A stretch of DNA of 64,000 bases, taken from assembly GCF_034190915.1 (NCBI RefSeq), contig NW_026947485.1:30579519-30643518 (forward strand). Direction: 5' to 3'. The DNA is from Cavia porcellus (lineage: Eukaryota > Chordata > Mammalia > Rodentia > Caviidae). The position numbers and the translations under genes were made by a program. Below, one piece after another: positions 13,868-25,524 of this stretch. The notes beneath the pieces are model-generated. The model was not told where the DNA came from, searched no databases, and worked only from the letters and a program-made list of their open reading frames with translations. Position 1 is the stretch's first letter; each line of letters opens with the position of its first letter.

Positions 13868-13962
13868 GCTGGGCTGTGTGATTAGGGAAGAAATCTCCAT
13901 TCTCTGCCTGCCTCATTCTTGCAATTTGTAAAATGAGAAAAATCATGCAGAGTTGTTGAGTG
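13868..13962 (-). repeat. MIR-type SINE fragment
   Basis: 'ctgtgtgattagggaagaaa' followed by 'tctccattctctgcctgcct', 'cattcttgcaatttgtaaaa' and 'tgag' parallels the antisense MIR/MIR3 core ('gggcaagtcacttaacctctctgagcctcag.. tctgtaaaatgag'). Confidence 0.55.
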
Positions 13963-14365
13963 AAGTAAATGCAGTCTTATAGTGAAAGAGCATGGTAATT
14001 ATAAAACACCTCGTAAAAGTGAGGTGTTTGGGGGTAGAAAGATGACATTCTCTAATTCGCTCAGGAATGGGTAAAAAAGGCATTCCAATGCAGTAAAAAA
14101 GTATGAGTCGCTTTAAATATGCGGGAATAGAGACCATTGTGTTAATTGCATAATTCCTATTTTTAGAAAGATTATATTATGTTTTAACTGATATAGAAAA
14201 ACAAAATTGTACATATTTGTGAGGTTGATGGTGTAACATGTATGCATATTGTAACGTTCAAATCAGTAGAAGCATATCTTTCTCTTCATTTATCATTTAT
14301 TTATTCAAATGCCTTTCTTTTAGGTTGTTGATATACACAGTACATTGTTGTTGTCTATACCCATC

Positions 14366-14412
14366 TTTTTTTTTGGTACTGGGGATCGAACTCACGATTT
14401 CATGCCTACCCA
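14366..14412 (-). repeat. short ID-type SINE tail
   Basis: 'ttttttttggtactggggat' + 'cgaactcacga' is the reverse complement of an ID 3' end ('...ttcgatccccagtacc' plus A tail). Only the B-box end survives. Confidence 0.5.
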
Positions 14413-14424
14413 TCTTAATGTGCA

Positions 14425-15485
14425 AAAGCACACCATAATTTATTCCTACTTGACCATGGAAAATTATTCTTGTGGAAAACATTTTTCATACTTAAATAAC
14501 AGCAGAGTAAGGTAGAGTTACTTTGCAAATGATTCTATATACAGTGTATATGTTCACATACATGCGTGCATATACATACACACATATTGTAGCTCCAAAG
14601 GCCTCTGAGAACTATATAGAGGAACTGAAGAAACGTTATTTCATTGGATTTATTAGCAGCAGAAGGTCCCCAGGGGTGTCCACATAAGGCTTTAATTACT
14701 CAGATTGCACTTTGACACCTCAAACATTGCCAAACCTAGAAATTTAAAAAAAAAATTCCAGTGGCAAAGCTCATTTGTGTGGGGGAACCAGTAAGGCGAA
14801 GGAGAACCCCAGTGGCTGAGGAATCCACCAGCTCAGGGTAACAGAGCGCAGGGACTGGATCTTCCCCCAGGGAGGACAGTACACTCTAACGCCATATGAA
14901 CAAAACCAAGAAGAAAGTGAATGCGTGAAAGATGAGCAGAGGACAGCAGAGGCTGAAAGGGCAAGAGAGACGCAGACGGTAGCAGAGGCGAAGGGTCTCA
15001 GGGCTGCAGAACCTCCCGCAGTACTGCTGCGAGGCTGACCCACAAGTCCCCCTACCGTGCTCAGCGCCCCCTACAGGCAGCAAAACAGTAGAGGCTGGGG
15101 AGACCCTTCCTGTTTGCCCTCCCGGAACCATCTCCAACATCCAGAAACAGGCTGCTACTGTGACTTGCCTTTTGGGCCTCCAGGTGGTTGGAAGCCCTTG
15201 CTCTCTGCTACCTCTGTATTTCGCTCCTGGCACTTACTTGCTGTCCCATTTGTGTTCCTCTAGCACGCAACTATGAGGGTCCAGTGGTTGGGACTTGGTT
15301 TGTCATACACCATCCACCCTCTCCCCTAGAAGGCCGGGAACATCTTAATGCAAAATGGCACCATCTTAATGGCCCGTAGCTACCTAAGACGCCAGTTCTT
15401 CAAAGCCCCCCGTCCCACTGGTGTCTGTGTTTGTGCCAGAGTCTGTTCTGGGCAGCTGGGAACTCAGAACACAGCAAATAATAGA
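14425..15485. other. unique noncoding stretch
   Basis: No gene recognised. The part from about 14780 to 15400 is GC-richer than its neighbours and carries overlapping chance frames on both strands (up to 115 codons, minus), none with a domain. There are too few CpGs for a CpG island. Confidence 0.4.
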
Positions 15486-15507
15486 TGCTGCTGCTGCTGC
15501 TGCTGCT
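15486..15507. repeat. (CTG)n microsatellite
   Basis: About seven uninterrupted TGC/CTG units. Short, but of a class prone to length variation. Confidence 0.9.
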
Positions 15508-15519
15508 AGTGACAGGGAA

Positions 15520-15615
15520 CACTGGGTCACATATGTTGGGTGCCAGGGTCTGGGCTAAGTGCCTTGCACACATCATTAGTTAATCCTCACAGCAATTCTG
15601 CTCTCAAAGAAGGCA
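15520..15615 (+). repeat. MIR SINE fragment
   Basis: 'gggtgccagggtctgggcta' then 'agtgccttgcacacatcatt' and 'agttaatcctcacagcaatt' matches the 5' half of MIR. Confidence 0.65.
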
Positions 15616-17100
15616 AACCAGTGATTTAATAGGAGAAGCAGATAAATCATTAACAAACAAATATATTATGATACGATGCGGCCAGTCATGTCAAAGTATG
15701 GGAATCAGGCACTGGGAGTAATTTTGCTTTTCTGCATTTGAGAATGGTTTCCTCCAGAAAGAGCAACTAGATAATAATGAAGGTGTTCCTGTAAGTTTAA
15801 ATTGTTTTTTCAAGAAAAAAGTAATCCATTATAGAGCTAGGGAAGTCTTTCTTTGAGTGGTACCCTTGCAAAAAATAGTAGCAATAAATAAATTAAATAA
15901 AATAGAAACAAACTTCAGCAGTGTATTTTGTTTCAGTAAAAAGCAAATTCTCTACATTAGAGTCTTATTATTTAGGAAAGATATATGAATTTCTTCAAGG
16001 TGTAAATATTATTTATGATGCTTATATTTAACTAGGATGATAGTATTATTGCTCTTATTTCTCCAGTTTATTATAGATTGGTACTAAGGCATGACTACAA
16101 AGCTCTTTGAATAAATCATCTTAATTACCTTGTAATATGAGTGCTCATGTTAATTAAGCAGATATTTTGCACATGGCAAAGAGAATTCCTTTAAGGATTT
16201 TCTGTGGAAAGACAACGTTATAAGGTACCCTTTGTGGAATAAATGGTTTCCCTATTATCAAACTGAGCACTGCACAAGTATGTAAAAACTATGCTGAAAT
16301 ATTTAATTTTGATTTTAAAATATAGAACTGGCTGGCAAAAAGTGAACTCTGAGTGAGCTAGGTGAAAGGTTTAATCATACTGGGGAAAGCGATGTGGCCC
16401 GGTGGAAAGGACCCTTGGGTGGGTAAGGAAGGACCCATTTTCTGTGTGTTTGTGCTTTCCAATGGTCATAAGAAATTCCCTCTGGTTCTAGGCCTGGGTG
16501 TCCTCTCCTGCTACACACACCATTCAGACTCTTATCCGCCCACGATATCCTGGTTGACGGCCTGGCTCCTGGTCCCTCTCCAGGGGTCATTCCAGACTCA
16601 TCTTGTCCCTTCTGATGGGAAACCAGGACAGTCAGAGCAAGTCACTCCCGCAGTGGTCAGTGTCCTAGAAGAGGCATAGCTTTAGAGATTTCAGCAAGAA
16701 ATCACCTCTTCATTTTGGAACCAATAAGTGTTTTAGAAATTTGTTTTTTAAAGTAATGCACATTATGTTAAAAGTGTACAGAAGTAACAAGATGCTAAGA
16801 AGTGGTAAGTCACTTAAATTTTCTTAATGCTTTTAAATACTAAGTTGTCTGTAATGAATATATACATATTCATAAAGACACAGTGCATACATTTAGGAAA
16901 AATTAAAAAGTACTTCTTACAAAATGAAGTGTTGGTGATGTTCAAAAAGTATCATCAATGAACCAAACTCCATCTAATATTGTTTCTTATTCCCTGTATG
17001 AAGTTTTCAATTTATGAATGCCAAAATAGCTTAAGGGGAACAATCAGCACCTCAGGGAAAAAGTGAAATAATAGTCACAGAGGTGACCTTTAATTAGGCT
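15616..17100. other. unique noncoding stretch
   Basis: Mostly AT-rich with no recognised family. Around 16362-16679 a 105-codon plus frame overlaps an antisense frame and shows no domain; it is not called as a gene. Confidence 0.4.
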
Positions 17101-17660
17101 TTATTTTTAAAATTCTGGATCCCAACAGAGTTGTTATACTAAAGAAGACATATGATAGCAAATAGGCATATAAGATGGTGTTAAGCATCATGAGTGGTTA
17201 GGGAAATGCTAGTTAAGTACAGGCATACTATTCCTCACTCACAAACACGGATAAGGTAAAAAGACTGGCAATAGGACGTGCTGGAAGTGCAAACAGAAAT
17301 ACAAACCTTGCCACATCCCTGATGGGAATGAAATGGTGCACAGCTTTGGAAAAATTTCGTTGTTTCTTTACAAAGTTAAACATACAGTAGACCTGGCAGT
17401 TTCACTTGAAACATTCCTACATAAACACTTGTGTGCACAAGTTTGTAACAGAATTATTATTAACAGTTCCAAACAGGGAACAAACCAATGTCCAGGTAAA
17501 TAAAATATGATTAGATCCATACAATGGAATAACTCAGCAACAAAGGAAAAAAAAAAAAAAAAAGAAAAAGGGAACTACTGATACACACAACAAAATGAAT
17601 GAATTTAAAAATATTGTAAGTCAAAAAGCAAGATGTGTAACAGTACATGATTCCATCTGT
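17101..17660 (+). mobile_element. L1 3' fragment (late ORF2/3' end)
   Basis: Sense L1 remnant. 'gggaaatgctagttaagtac' and 'gatgggaatgaaatggtgca' are followed by 'ctttggaaaaatttcgttgt'. Then come 'cctggcagtttcacttg', 'acaggga..aaaccaatgtcc' and 'atccatacaatggaataact', the order of the end of L1 ORF2. An internal A-run lies at about 17548-17564. Old and frame-broken. Confidence 0.75.
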
Positions 17661-17790
17661 GTGAAATTTCTAAGGAAAAAAATGCATCTGTAAAAGCCAC
17701 AGACTGGTTGCCTGCGGATGGGCATGTGGGTGATTGTTGGCTGTGGAGTGGTTATTGGATGTGGGAGGTTGGAAAGCAACCTCAGTTGTC

Positions 17791-17893
17791 TTTTTTTTGT
17801 TTGATATTTTTGTTGTTTTGCTACCTGGAATGGAACTCAGGACCTTGCACTTGCCAGGCAGTTGCGTGTGCTCCTGAGCTGTATCCTGACCCA
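17791..17893 (-). repeat. ID-type SINE
   Basis: Poly-T run then 'ctacctggaatggaactcag', 'gaccttgcacttgccaggca' and 'ctcctgagctgtatcctgac': a full-length ID body in antisense orientation with its A-tail (T-run on the plus strand) at the left. Confidence 0.7.
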
Positions 17894-18249
17894 ACAAACT
17901 TAGTTCTCAATGTTTCATTCAGTTCACTGTAGCCCCAGACTGAGAGTGGCCTTCAGGATTAGTTTTCCTAGTCCTACTCTGTGGAAATGCCGTAAAACCT
18001 TCGAGAGGTAGGCACCCTGTCTTTATCAAAACATGCACAAAGACAGTGTACTCCCACTGCACAAGGAAACTCATCCACACTCAGTTCCATTAGAATGACC
18101 TTCCCTTAATACGAACTAGCTGGGCTTTTTCCTTCCAAAGAAGCAGAAGAATATGAGGTAACTTGCAGAGGAAAAGAAAGAGGTGATGGAAATGATTTTA
18201 AACTGGATCATGTGACTAAAATTCATAGTACTCAAAGATTCTTCCCTTT

Positions 18250-18403
18250 TCTCTTTCTTTCTTTTTTTCTTTTTATTATTATTATTATTTTGGTTTGGGA
18301 AAGTTTATCTGCAAAATTGTTTATTTTGTGTTGGTGGAGATTAAACTCAAGGCTTTGTGCATGCTAGGCAAGCACTGTACCATGGAGCTACACTCCCAGG
18401 CCC
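18250..18403 (-). repeat. ID-type SINE with long T/(ATT)n tail
   Basis: 'tttttattattattattatt' precedes 'ttggtggagattaaactcaa', 'ggctttgtgcatgctaggca' and 'accatggagctacactccca', an antisense ID body. The tail contains a (TTA)n tract. Confidence 0.7.
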
Positions 18404-18574
18404 TGCAAAATTATTTTTTAATGTAGGCATCATGGAAACAGTTTAGTTTCTGAGATACTTGTCAAGGATATAGCCGCTCAGATCTAGGAGTAAAATGCAT
18501 TCAAAATAAACCTTTTAGTGGGGGAAAGTGCAAATACAGGAGGCTGAACTGTTTCCAGACTTGGATTTCTCCAA

Positions 18575-18765
18575 CTCATAATGACAAGAGAGCTACGTTT
18601 AATTCATATTGTTTCATTTAATCCTCACAACCTGCAATTAACAACATTATTCCCATTTTGCATGTGAAGACAACGAGGAAGAAGTCAGTTACCTGTCTGA
18701 GAACACTGAGCTAGTGAGAGACACCAACGCGGATCGACCTCCAGAGCTCATCCTCCTCCTCCCAG
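18575..18765 (+). repeat. MIR SINE fragment
   Basis: 'tttaatcctcacaacctgca', 'attattcccattttgcatgt', 'gaagacaacgaggaa', 'ttacctgtctgagaacactg' and 'agctagtgagag' follow MIR order. Confidence 0.7.
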
Positions 18766-19584
18766 TGCCTTTTCCAGATTCTTTAGACTGTAGCTGGATG
18801 TGGACTGCAAAGGGCTGATTTATCAGACACTGCTTCTGCAGCATTGGGCAGATTGGTTGTATATGGGTACCAGTCATCAACTGTTACACAGAGTGAAGCC
18901 CAGCACTTGGGCACAAATTAAAGGTCTCACTTTCTGAGTTGCTTTCCTTTTTGAATAACCCTTTTGAGTCAGAGAAGAATCTTTTTGCTCAACATAGCTA
19001 AGCACTTGATTTTCTGTTAATGAACTTAATGGAAAGCTGGAAATCAAGGTGGAGACGGTTGGGTGAGTACACAATCAAGTGTGTGTGTTGGACACATGTT
19101 CTGAGAGAGTTATTTCCAGACTAAGCTTAGCTCAGTGATGTGATAATGGTTTCTCTTCAGCCTCATGTCAGAACCTGAGCCAAGCATCTGTGCTGCTTTG
19201 TGGATAACTTTGGCTGGGCACTACCACAGAAAGAGTAGGGGTGTACTGGCTCTGTGGCTGAGCCCTGCCTTGTATTTACACAGATAAATGGGCAAGATCT
19301 TAGGAAAGGATGGCGGGACACTTGTCCTAGAATATAATAATAGTGATTCAAATAATTTCAGTTCCCAAACCCATAACTTAGAATTATAACCTCAGAATTA
19401 GAAAGAACTATAGAATTCTGTATCCCAGAATGTACTCTAGGCTGAAATGCTCAATGAATCCTTGAAACATGGTCAGTTAGTCTTAGAAAATGTCTATGGA
19501 CTGAAACCTTATCACTTTATAGGGGGATTTTTTCAATTTTTGGACAGTTTTATTTGAAAACTCTGGTATGTATTGTTTCTCTTC
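18766..19584. other. unique noncoding stretch
   Basis: No gene, promoter or repeat recognised. The frames present (60-65 codons) overlap on the same strand without domains. Confidence 0.4.
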
Positions 19585-19880
19585 TAATGTAGGCAGCCAC
19601 AGAGCTGTATTGTTCAGAATGATACAGACCATCCATGTGGCTATAAAGCACTTAATATGGGGCTAGTCCTGATTGAAATGTGTTGGAAATGGAAAATATA
19701 ATTCAAATTTCAAATCCTTCATTTGAAAAAATTTTGATTGCATGCCACAGTGACAATGATTTTGATATTTTGTTTTACTAAAATTATTAAAAAGTAGTTT
19801 TTATTTAAAAGGTGGCAACTAGAAAATGTCAAGTGACAAGTAGCTGATGCATTTCCACTGGATAGCAATGGAATAGTCAG
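19585..19880. mobile_element. hAT-type DNA transposon remnant, palindromic arms
   Basis: 'accatccatgtggctataaa', 'gcacttaatatggggctagt' and 'gattgaaatgtgttgg' at the left are loosely mirrored by 'aaggtggcaactagaaaatg' with 'tcaagtgacaagtagctgat' at the right. This arrangement is typical of the short mammalian hAT element containing 'agccacatgtggctattgag'. A related, better preserved copy lies at 58752-59075. Family name uncertain. Confidence 0.55.
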
Positions 19881-21235
19881 TGTAAATCTGTACCCTTTTT
19901 CAAATGGCAGCCTTCCAACTTTTGGAAGACTTATGTTTCCCATAAAAACTTTAAGGGTAAACTTCTCAGGTTCTTTTAAATGTTCTTTATTTAGAATAAC
20001 TTCCTGCACTATTAAATGTGTTATAGTTTTTAATCTCTACATTAAGCTGAATACTGTAAACTGAAGACTGTAAGGTGTACCAAGCTCTTTAGGGCTGTTA
20101 TTTCTTGTTTTAATATTATATCTTAATAAAACAGTGGGTTTGCAGAAATTCGTATTATAGCAATTATAACTCAGGGATGTCATGCTCTGGGTAACCTGGG
20201 GTCTAGGGCCTCCACGATCCACCTGAAATTGTGAACAATTTAGGACTGTGGTCACTGTCATGAGACAGTCTGTAGCTTTCATTTTCAAATATCTTGAGTT
20301 TTGAAAGACAAGTCTAATTTGCTTTTATCAAATCTAGAATCACTTGAAACTCCTAGGAGTTTTTTCCTTCAAAAGACCATTTTTAACTTCAATCTCCCAT
20401 TTATCTACATTTAATTTTTTAATGGATGACTTTACATTTATCCCTATTAAGTTTATGCTTACTCATGTCAGCCTGTTATCTTAGTATGATCCTTTTGACC
20501 TAAGTTCACCAGACATTTAATGAATTAGGCTTCTGTCCCAGCTTTGTCACACCTACAATTTTGATAAGCATGTCTTTGGGTCTTCATCGATCATTAATGG
20601 ATACTTTGGACTGGACAAACCATCAACAGCCCCGGGAAGTCTGCCCCTGTGTGCCCCTCAGGTGGGCAGTGATTCATCAGGTGGTCAGCATTCCTTGGGC
20701 AGAGCAGTTCAGCCAGCTACAAATCCACTCAACCGTTCTGTCATTCGTGCTTCCACTTATCCACAGGATGTCAAATTCTTTGCTGAAATCAAGGTATGTA
20801 TTTGTTCATGATGGAAAGTCCCCTGATCTTCTTGACCTGCAAGCCTGTCAGAGATAGAAATGTGACTGGTTTGGCAAGATACTGATTTTGGGCAACCTAT
20901 GCTGGTTTCCAGGGGATTACTGCTTAGTGTTCACTAAATAATTCACTCTGGAATGTTACAAAGAGAGTTGATAGCGAACTTGCTAATCTGTAGTTTCTGA
21001 AATCTACTTCTTCCATTCTTCGATGCCTTTTTGAAAGCTGAAACAATTGTCTTGACAAAGGCTTGGTTGAAAAACTGAATTTATATCGAATTAAATATGA
21101 GAGGTAATAAGCTTTTAAATTAGCTGAGCCAGTACCAGAAGCCTGGATATAAATGCTGTCTCTGCTCTGATATGCAGTGTGCACCAGCCTGTGCCATTTG
21201 CTCCTCTAAAGTAATTATATTGATCACAATTTTAT
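19881..21235. other. unique noncoding stretch
   Basis: AT-rich, no recognisable gene. Frames of 83-98 codons at 20037-20288 (-) and 20561-20857 (+) have no domain and no supporting context. Confidence 0.4.
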
Positions 21236-21239
21236 CTGT

Positions 21240-22930
21240 TCATCCTTACTTCTTTTTTATTTAGAGGAAAAAGGCAAAACAGAAAAAAAGGGCAGAAACA
21301 GTACAGAACTTCAAAAAAATAAGAAATCACTAGTTGATAAATTACATATTGTTATCTTAGAAGTAGTTGCTCAAGTCACAAAATCAAAGCATAAAAAGTG
21401 GACAATAGAAAAATGACAGTACAGACCATTCTGTTTGATGAACTAACAAAAACTTAGTATTGTTATCTATCTTGCACACTTAAACATACATACAATTATA
21501 TTTTTAGAACACTTTTGTTCCATTCAGTATCACAATATCTATTATACATTTTGGATCTTATTACTCTTTCAGTTTTCATATGATATTGATATGATATTTA
21601 TAAATGCGAGTCTGATTTATTTCACTTATGAGAATAGTCTCAAGTTGTCTCCATTTACTTATTGAAAAAAACCCCTCGAGATCACCTTTTTAATAGCTGA
21701 GCAATATTCCATCGTATAAAAATACCACATCTTTTTCATTCATTCTGCAATTGATGGGCTTTGGATTGTTTCCAAGATTTAGCTATTACAAATTGCACTG
21801 CTATAAACATGGGTATACATATGTCTCAGAGACATGACCTTTTCAGTTTTTCTGGGAAAATATCCAGGAGGAGAATAGCTGGATTGTATGGAACTTCCAA
21901 TCCTACTTTTTTGAGAAATCACCATACTGATTTCCACAGTGGCTGCACCAGTCTACACTCCACCAACAGTGGAGAAGTGTTCTTGTTCCTCCACAGCCTC
22001 ACCAGTATTTATTACTGGTTGATTTCTTGATGGCAGCTATTCTTTCTGGAGTGAGATGAAATCTCAATGCTGTTTTAATTTGCATTTCTTGAATCACCAG
22101 TGATGGTGAACATTTCTTCATGTATTCATTTGCCATTCTTATATCTACATCTGAGAAATGTGTGTTCACCTCAGATGCCCATTTTTGGAGAGAGTCTTTG
22201 AAGGTTTGATGTTTTCAGTCCTTTGTATGTTCTGTATATAAGTCCTTTGTCTGAGGGACTGCTGACTAAAATTGTTTCCCATTCTGTGGGTTTTTATTTC
22301 ACCTTGTTGGTGATTTCTTTTGAAGTGCAAAAAATTTTTAGTAAGATGAGATCCCAGTAGGTTCTTTGAAGTATTTCCTATGCAATTTGTGTTTTGTTCA
22401 TGAATTCTTTGCCTACCCCTATGTCTCCAAGAATTCCACTTACCTTGTTTTTCAGTAAATTTAGTGTTTCTGTTTTAATATTTAGATCTTTGATTCATTT
22501 TGACTTTAGTGCACTGTGATAGCCATGGGTCTAGTTTCAGTCTTTGGCATGTGGAAAACCAATTTTTCCAACACCATTTATTAAAGAAGCTATCCTTTCT
22601 CCAGTTAACATGTTTAGCTTCTTTGTCAAATATAAGGTGGCTGAGTGTCTTTGTAGTTGTGTTTGCATCTTCTAGTCTGTTCCATTGATCCTCAGGTCTA
22701 TTTCTTTGCAAGTATCATGCTGATTTTATCATTGTAGCTTTGTAGTATAATTTCAAGTCAGGAATTGAGATGCCTCCTACCTTACCTTTGTTGCCCAGAA
22801 TCGCCTTTGCTATTCTACATTTCTTCTGTTTCCAAATGAATTTTAGGAATGTTATCTTTAATTTTTTAAATGTTCTAAGGGCTATAATATTTAAGGTACC
22901 CATAGTTTTGTTTTGAAATCTAGAACTGAA
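21240..22930 (-). mobile_element. L1 fragment, antisense (ORF2 C-terminal half plus 3' UTR)
   Basis: Runs right to left. At 22715-22933 the minus strand encodes a recognisable ORF2 stretch with '[18 protein letters not shown]', then '[14 protein letters not shown]' (the reverse-transcriptase C-terminal region). Next, at 22475-22711, come 'NTTTKTLSHLIFDKEAK'-type and 'FNKWCWKNW' motifs, and then the antisense of 'caatattccatcgtataaaa' and 'ccatttacttattgaaaaaa'. The 3' UTR ends at about 21240 against an 'aataaaa'-type signal read on the minus strand. Frameshifts and stops split the coding region; inactive. Confidence 0.88.
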
Positions 22931-23054
22931 CATATTTCCATCGAGAGCTATATACTCTTTCTCTTCTATTGAAAGCTGTAAACATCAAGATACCTGCCAT
23001 CCTTAACTCAGGAGTTGTGGAGAAAGCCCAGGCCTGGATATCAAGCACCCAGGG

Positions 23055-23380
23055 TCAAGGTGGTTCCAGTCTTGGATGCATACTAAAATCACTGGGAAAC
23101 ATTAAATATTTTCACACCTGGGTTCAGATTTAATTGATTTGTATATAGTTGGGAGCTTTAAAAGCTGTCCAAGGAATTCTGTTATGCAGTTCACAGTGCA
23201 CTGCTAAAGGTTAATGTTTCTCCAAGAGGTGGTCCTGATCAGCAGCTAGAAGTGTGCATTCCTGAGCCCTCACTTCTGGGCCGCAGAATGGGGAGCGCTG
23301 GAGGAGGTCAGGAATTGGTATAATAACAAACCCTTCAGGTGATTCAGATGTACACTAAGGCTGGGAACCACTGTGCTAGA
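23055..23380. mobile_element. two adjacent MER5A-like hAT remnants
   Basis: 'ctaaaatcactgggaaacat' and 'cacacctgggttcagattta' with 'ttgatttgtata' (first copy). Then 'tgatcagcagctagaagtgt' and 'cccttcaggtgattcagatg', followed by 'tacactaaggctgggaacca' and 'ctgtgctag' (second copy). The ending 'ctgggaaccactgtg' is the usual terminal motif of these short Charlie-derived elements. Confidence 0.6.
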
Positions 23381-23384
23381 CAAC

Positions 23385-24185
23385 ATTTCACCTGGGACAA
23401 GACTGACCTGTAAAACATTATTGATCCTAAAGACAACTACTCTGAGGTCATTAAAGCTCCCTAAAAACAAAGGCAACTTATGCTTCAGGCGTAATTTCCA
23501 TTTTTTCCCAAGCCATTGAGGTGGCCCTGCAGAATGCACTATGGCAGTTTCACAGGTGTTTGCACACTCCAGTACCGGCTCCAGTCCAGGATACTTAACA
23601 ACGTTTGCACATTGCCCAGTGGTGCCTTCCCTCCCTGACATTAATTTCACTTTCTGGCAAATAGAACGTCTGCTGTGACAGTGTTAGATTGCTGCAGAAG
23701 AAACAAAAGAATACCAGTGCAGTTAAAAGCAAGTTTTACAGCCATCGGAGGCACTTTGAGGGAACAAAGTAAACACTACCAGGCAATTAGAAAGTAGTGG
23801 AAGGTCTTGGCATCATACCTGGGGGAGGAGAGGGTCAGAGGTAAATGGAAGATACTTTTGGCCCAGACCGGGACTGTCTGTGGCTACAGAGTCATGTGTC
23901 TTAGCAGGAGGTGACAGGGATGCCAGCTAGGCTGGCACTGATAGAGTGCCGCCATTTTGGGCTCTTCTCTCTGGTAGTATGACATTGAGGAGCTCGGGTG
24001 GCTTGTTTGAATCCCTTTCTCAGGCTCATCTTTGCTTATCAGTCAGTTGGAAGGTAGTTACGTGTTAATGAGAATTCCAGCATACAGCACTTAGAAGAAC
24101 TTACTGTTTTAGCATTTTGGGAGTAAAAGGCAACTGAACAGTATTTAAATCTTTTAACACTACAGAGGGAAGAGAACCCACCTCT
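23385..24185. other. unique noncoding stretch
   Basis: No recognised repeat or gene. A 126-codon minus frame begins at 23650 but runs into the hAT remnant and has no domain; rejected as a gene. Confidence 0.4.
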
Positions 24186-24189
24186 GTTG

Positions 24190-24310
24190 TCTTTCCTCAA
24201 AACACAGTTTGCTTTCACATTTAATCCTCAGAAGAGAAGTTATTGCTCTCCTTGCTTTAAGGAGGAGGAAACCAAAGATAGTAAATTTAAGAAACCCAGT
24301 CACACTGTGA
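24190..24310 (+). repeat. MIR SINE fragment
   Basis: 'cacatttaatcctcagaaga', 'gaagttattgctctccttgc', 'ggaggaggaaaccaaag' and 'gaaacccagtcacac' follow MIR order. Confidence 0.6.
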
Positions 24311-24674
24311 AATGGAGTGTCCTTCCTAGATCTCTTCAAGATGTCAGGTAGTTTTCAGACTTTGATTCCTCATAGGGTTAGTATACGCTATTGAAGAAAA
24401 CAAACAGAAGAAAAAAAATTTGTTTTCAAGTTCAGATATACCAGGTATCACCACCTAGTTACAGGGCCAAACCCAACCATTGGGAACATTCTAAGAAACA
24501 CTTTCTTCTACTTTCATGATTGGATAAAGCTCAGAATATCCCAGAAGAATGAGTTTATGGGTTTGCTTATTGATGTATCCCTAATAAATTTTGACCTTTT
24601 CTTAACCTTCTTGAGAAAAAAAATCACGTCTAAGTATAGAATAGAACCCCAATGAGGTGAGTTCTCCTTCAAGA

Positions 24675-24690
24675 AGAAACTAGTAATGAT
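24675..24690 (+). repeat. left target-site duplication (16 bp)
   Basis: agaaactagtaatgat, repeated exactly at 25218-25233. The two copies bracket a 527-bp insert that ends in an A-run, the signature of L1-mediated insertion. Confidence 0.85.
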
Positions 24691-25217
24691 AAGAAAACAA
24701 CCCACCCGCCTGCCTGGTAAGCAGCCGTGCCTTGAAGGAGCTGTGGGCAAGCCTAGAAGAGAATCAGTCGGCGTCTTCCCTGAGCCTACCGGTGTGCGGG
24801 CTGAGAATCAAACATCCCATCTCCCCTCCCCGCCCCCATTAGCAACTGGGCGCCAGAGGTCTGAGCATTTCTTGGGAGGATGATAGTATGGAATATAACA
24901 AATATGAGGGATTTCTTTCTATCATCTATATGAAGGCAGATACTGTTTTCACTGTTATGCTTTGTTCTGATTAATTGTTTTGCTCTATACCATATTCTGA
25001 TTTGATAGGTTTTACAGTGTTCTGTTTTTGGCTTGATTTTGCTATATCTGATTGAATGGACAACTATTGTGAAGATAATGAGATATACTATGGTACCTAT
25101 TACTGTTATCCCGGTATTCTGCTGTGATATTCTGTACCAATTTCATTGCATTGTGTCGATTGGTTGTGTTCTGTCTTGTTCTGTTGTATTTTACTACTTT
25201 CAAAATAAAAAAAAAAG
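24691..25217 (+). mobile_element. 5'-truncated L1-type retroinsertion with intact target duplications
   Basis: The insert lies between two exact 16-bp repeats and ends in 'ttcaaaataaaaaaaaaaga', a poly(A) signal merging into an A-tail. Its last 200 bp ('gattttgctatatctgattg', 'caactattgtgaagataatg', 'ttctgtcttgttctgttgta') align by eye with the reverse complement of the L1 3' UTR at 21240-21560 and 26640-26770. I infer a 5'-truncated L1 3' UTR copy. The GC-richer first 190 bp (24691-24880, with 'cccctccccgcccccat') may be an upstream part of that UTR or a transduced or other sequence. A processed retrocopy of another transcript is the alternative. Confidence 0.65.
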
Positions 25218-25233
25218 AGAAACTAGTAATGAT
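25218..25233 (+). repeat. right target-site duplication (16 bp)
   Basis: Exact copy of 24675-24690, directly after the A-run. Confidence 0.85.
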
Positions 25234-25283
25234 TGAGCTTTGCTTACCCCTTTTTATAGTATGTTTCCGTCAGAGTTTTCCAG

Positions 25284-25380
25284 AAAAACAGAGAGAGAGA
25301 GAAAGACAGAAAGCAGAGATACAGAGACAGAGAGATACAGAGAGACAGAGACACCGAGGGACAGACAAAGAGAGAGACAG
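25284..25380. repeat. purine-rich (GA)n / (GACA)n-like low-complexity tract
   Basis: 'gagagagagagaaagacaga', 'gatacagagacagagagata', 'cagagagacagagacaccga': degenerate GA/CAGA repeats. The open frames here (+ and -) are low-complexity artefacts. Confidence 0.85.
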
Positions 25381-25384
25381 TCCT

Positions 25385-25524
25385 GGGTCCCAACAGCCCT
25401 TTCAAGGGCATATATCCAACAACTAAGACACACCTCCTAAATGGTCCACCAGCACAGTCCAGTGGGGCCAAAATCTTCTGAACCTGACACTCAGGGCATA
25501 TTTCAAATCCAAAGCATAACAAAT
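25385..25524 (-). repeat. MaLR-like LTR fragment
   Basis: Minus-strand reading starts at 'gttatgctttggatttgaaa', passes 'ggaccatttaggaggtgtgt' and 'gcccttgaaagggctgttgg', and ends at 'gaccc'. It shares this order with the element at 63737-64000 ('ttatggtttagatctt', 'ggaacctttaggatgtgacc', 'cttgaagggggtactgggac'). The two are one family, probably MST/THE1-type MaLR; the name is inferred. Confidence 0.5.
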
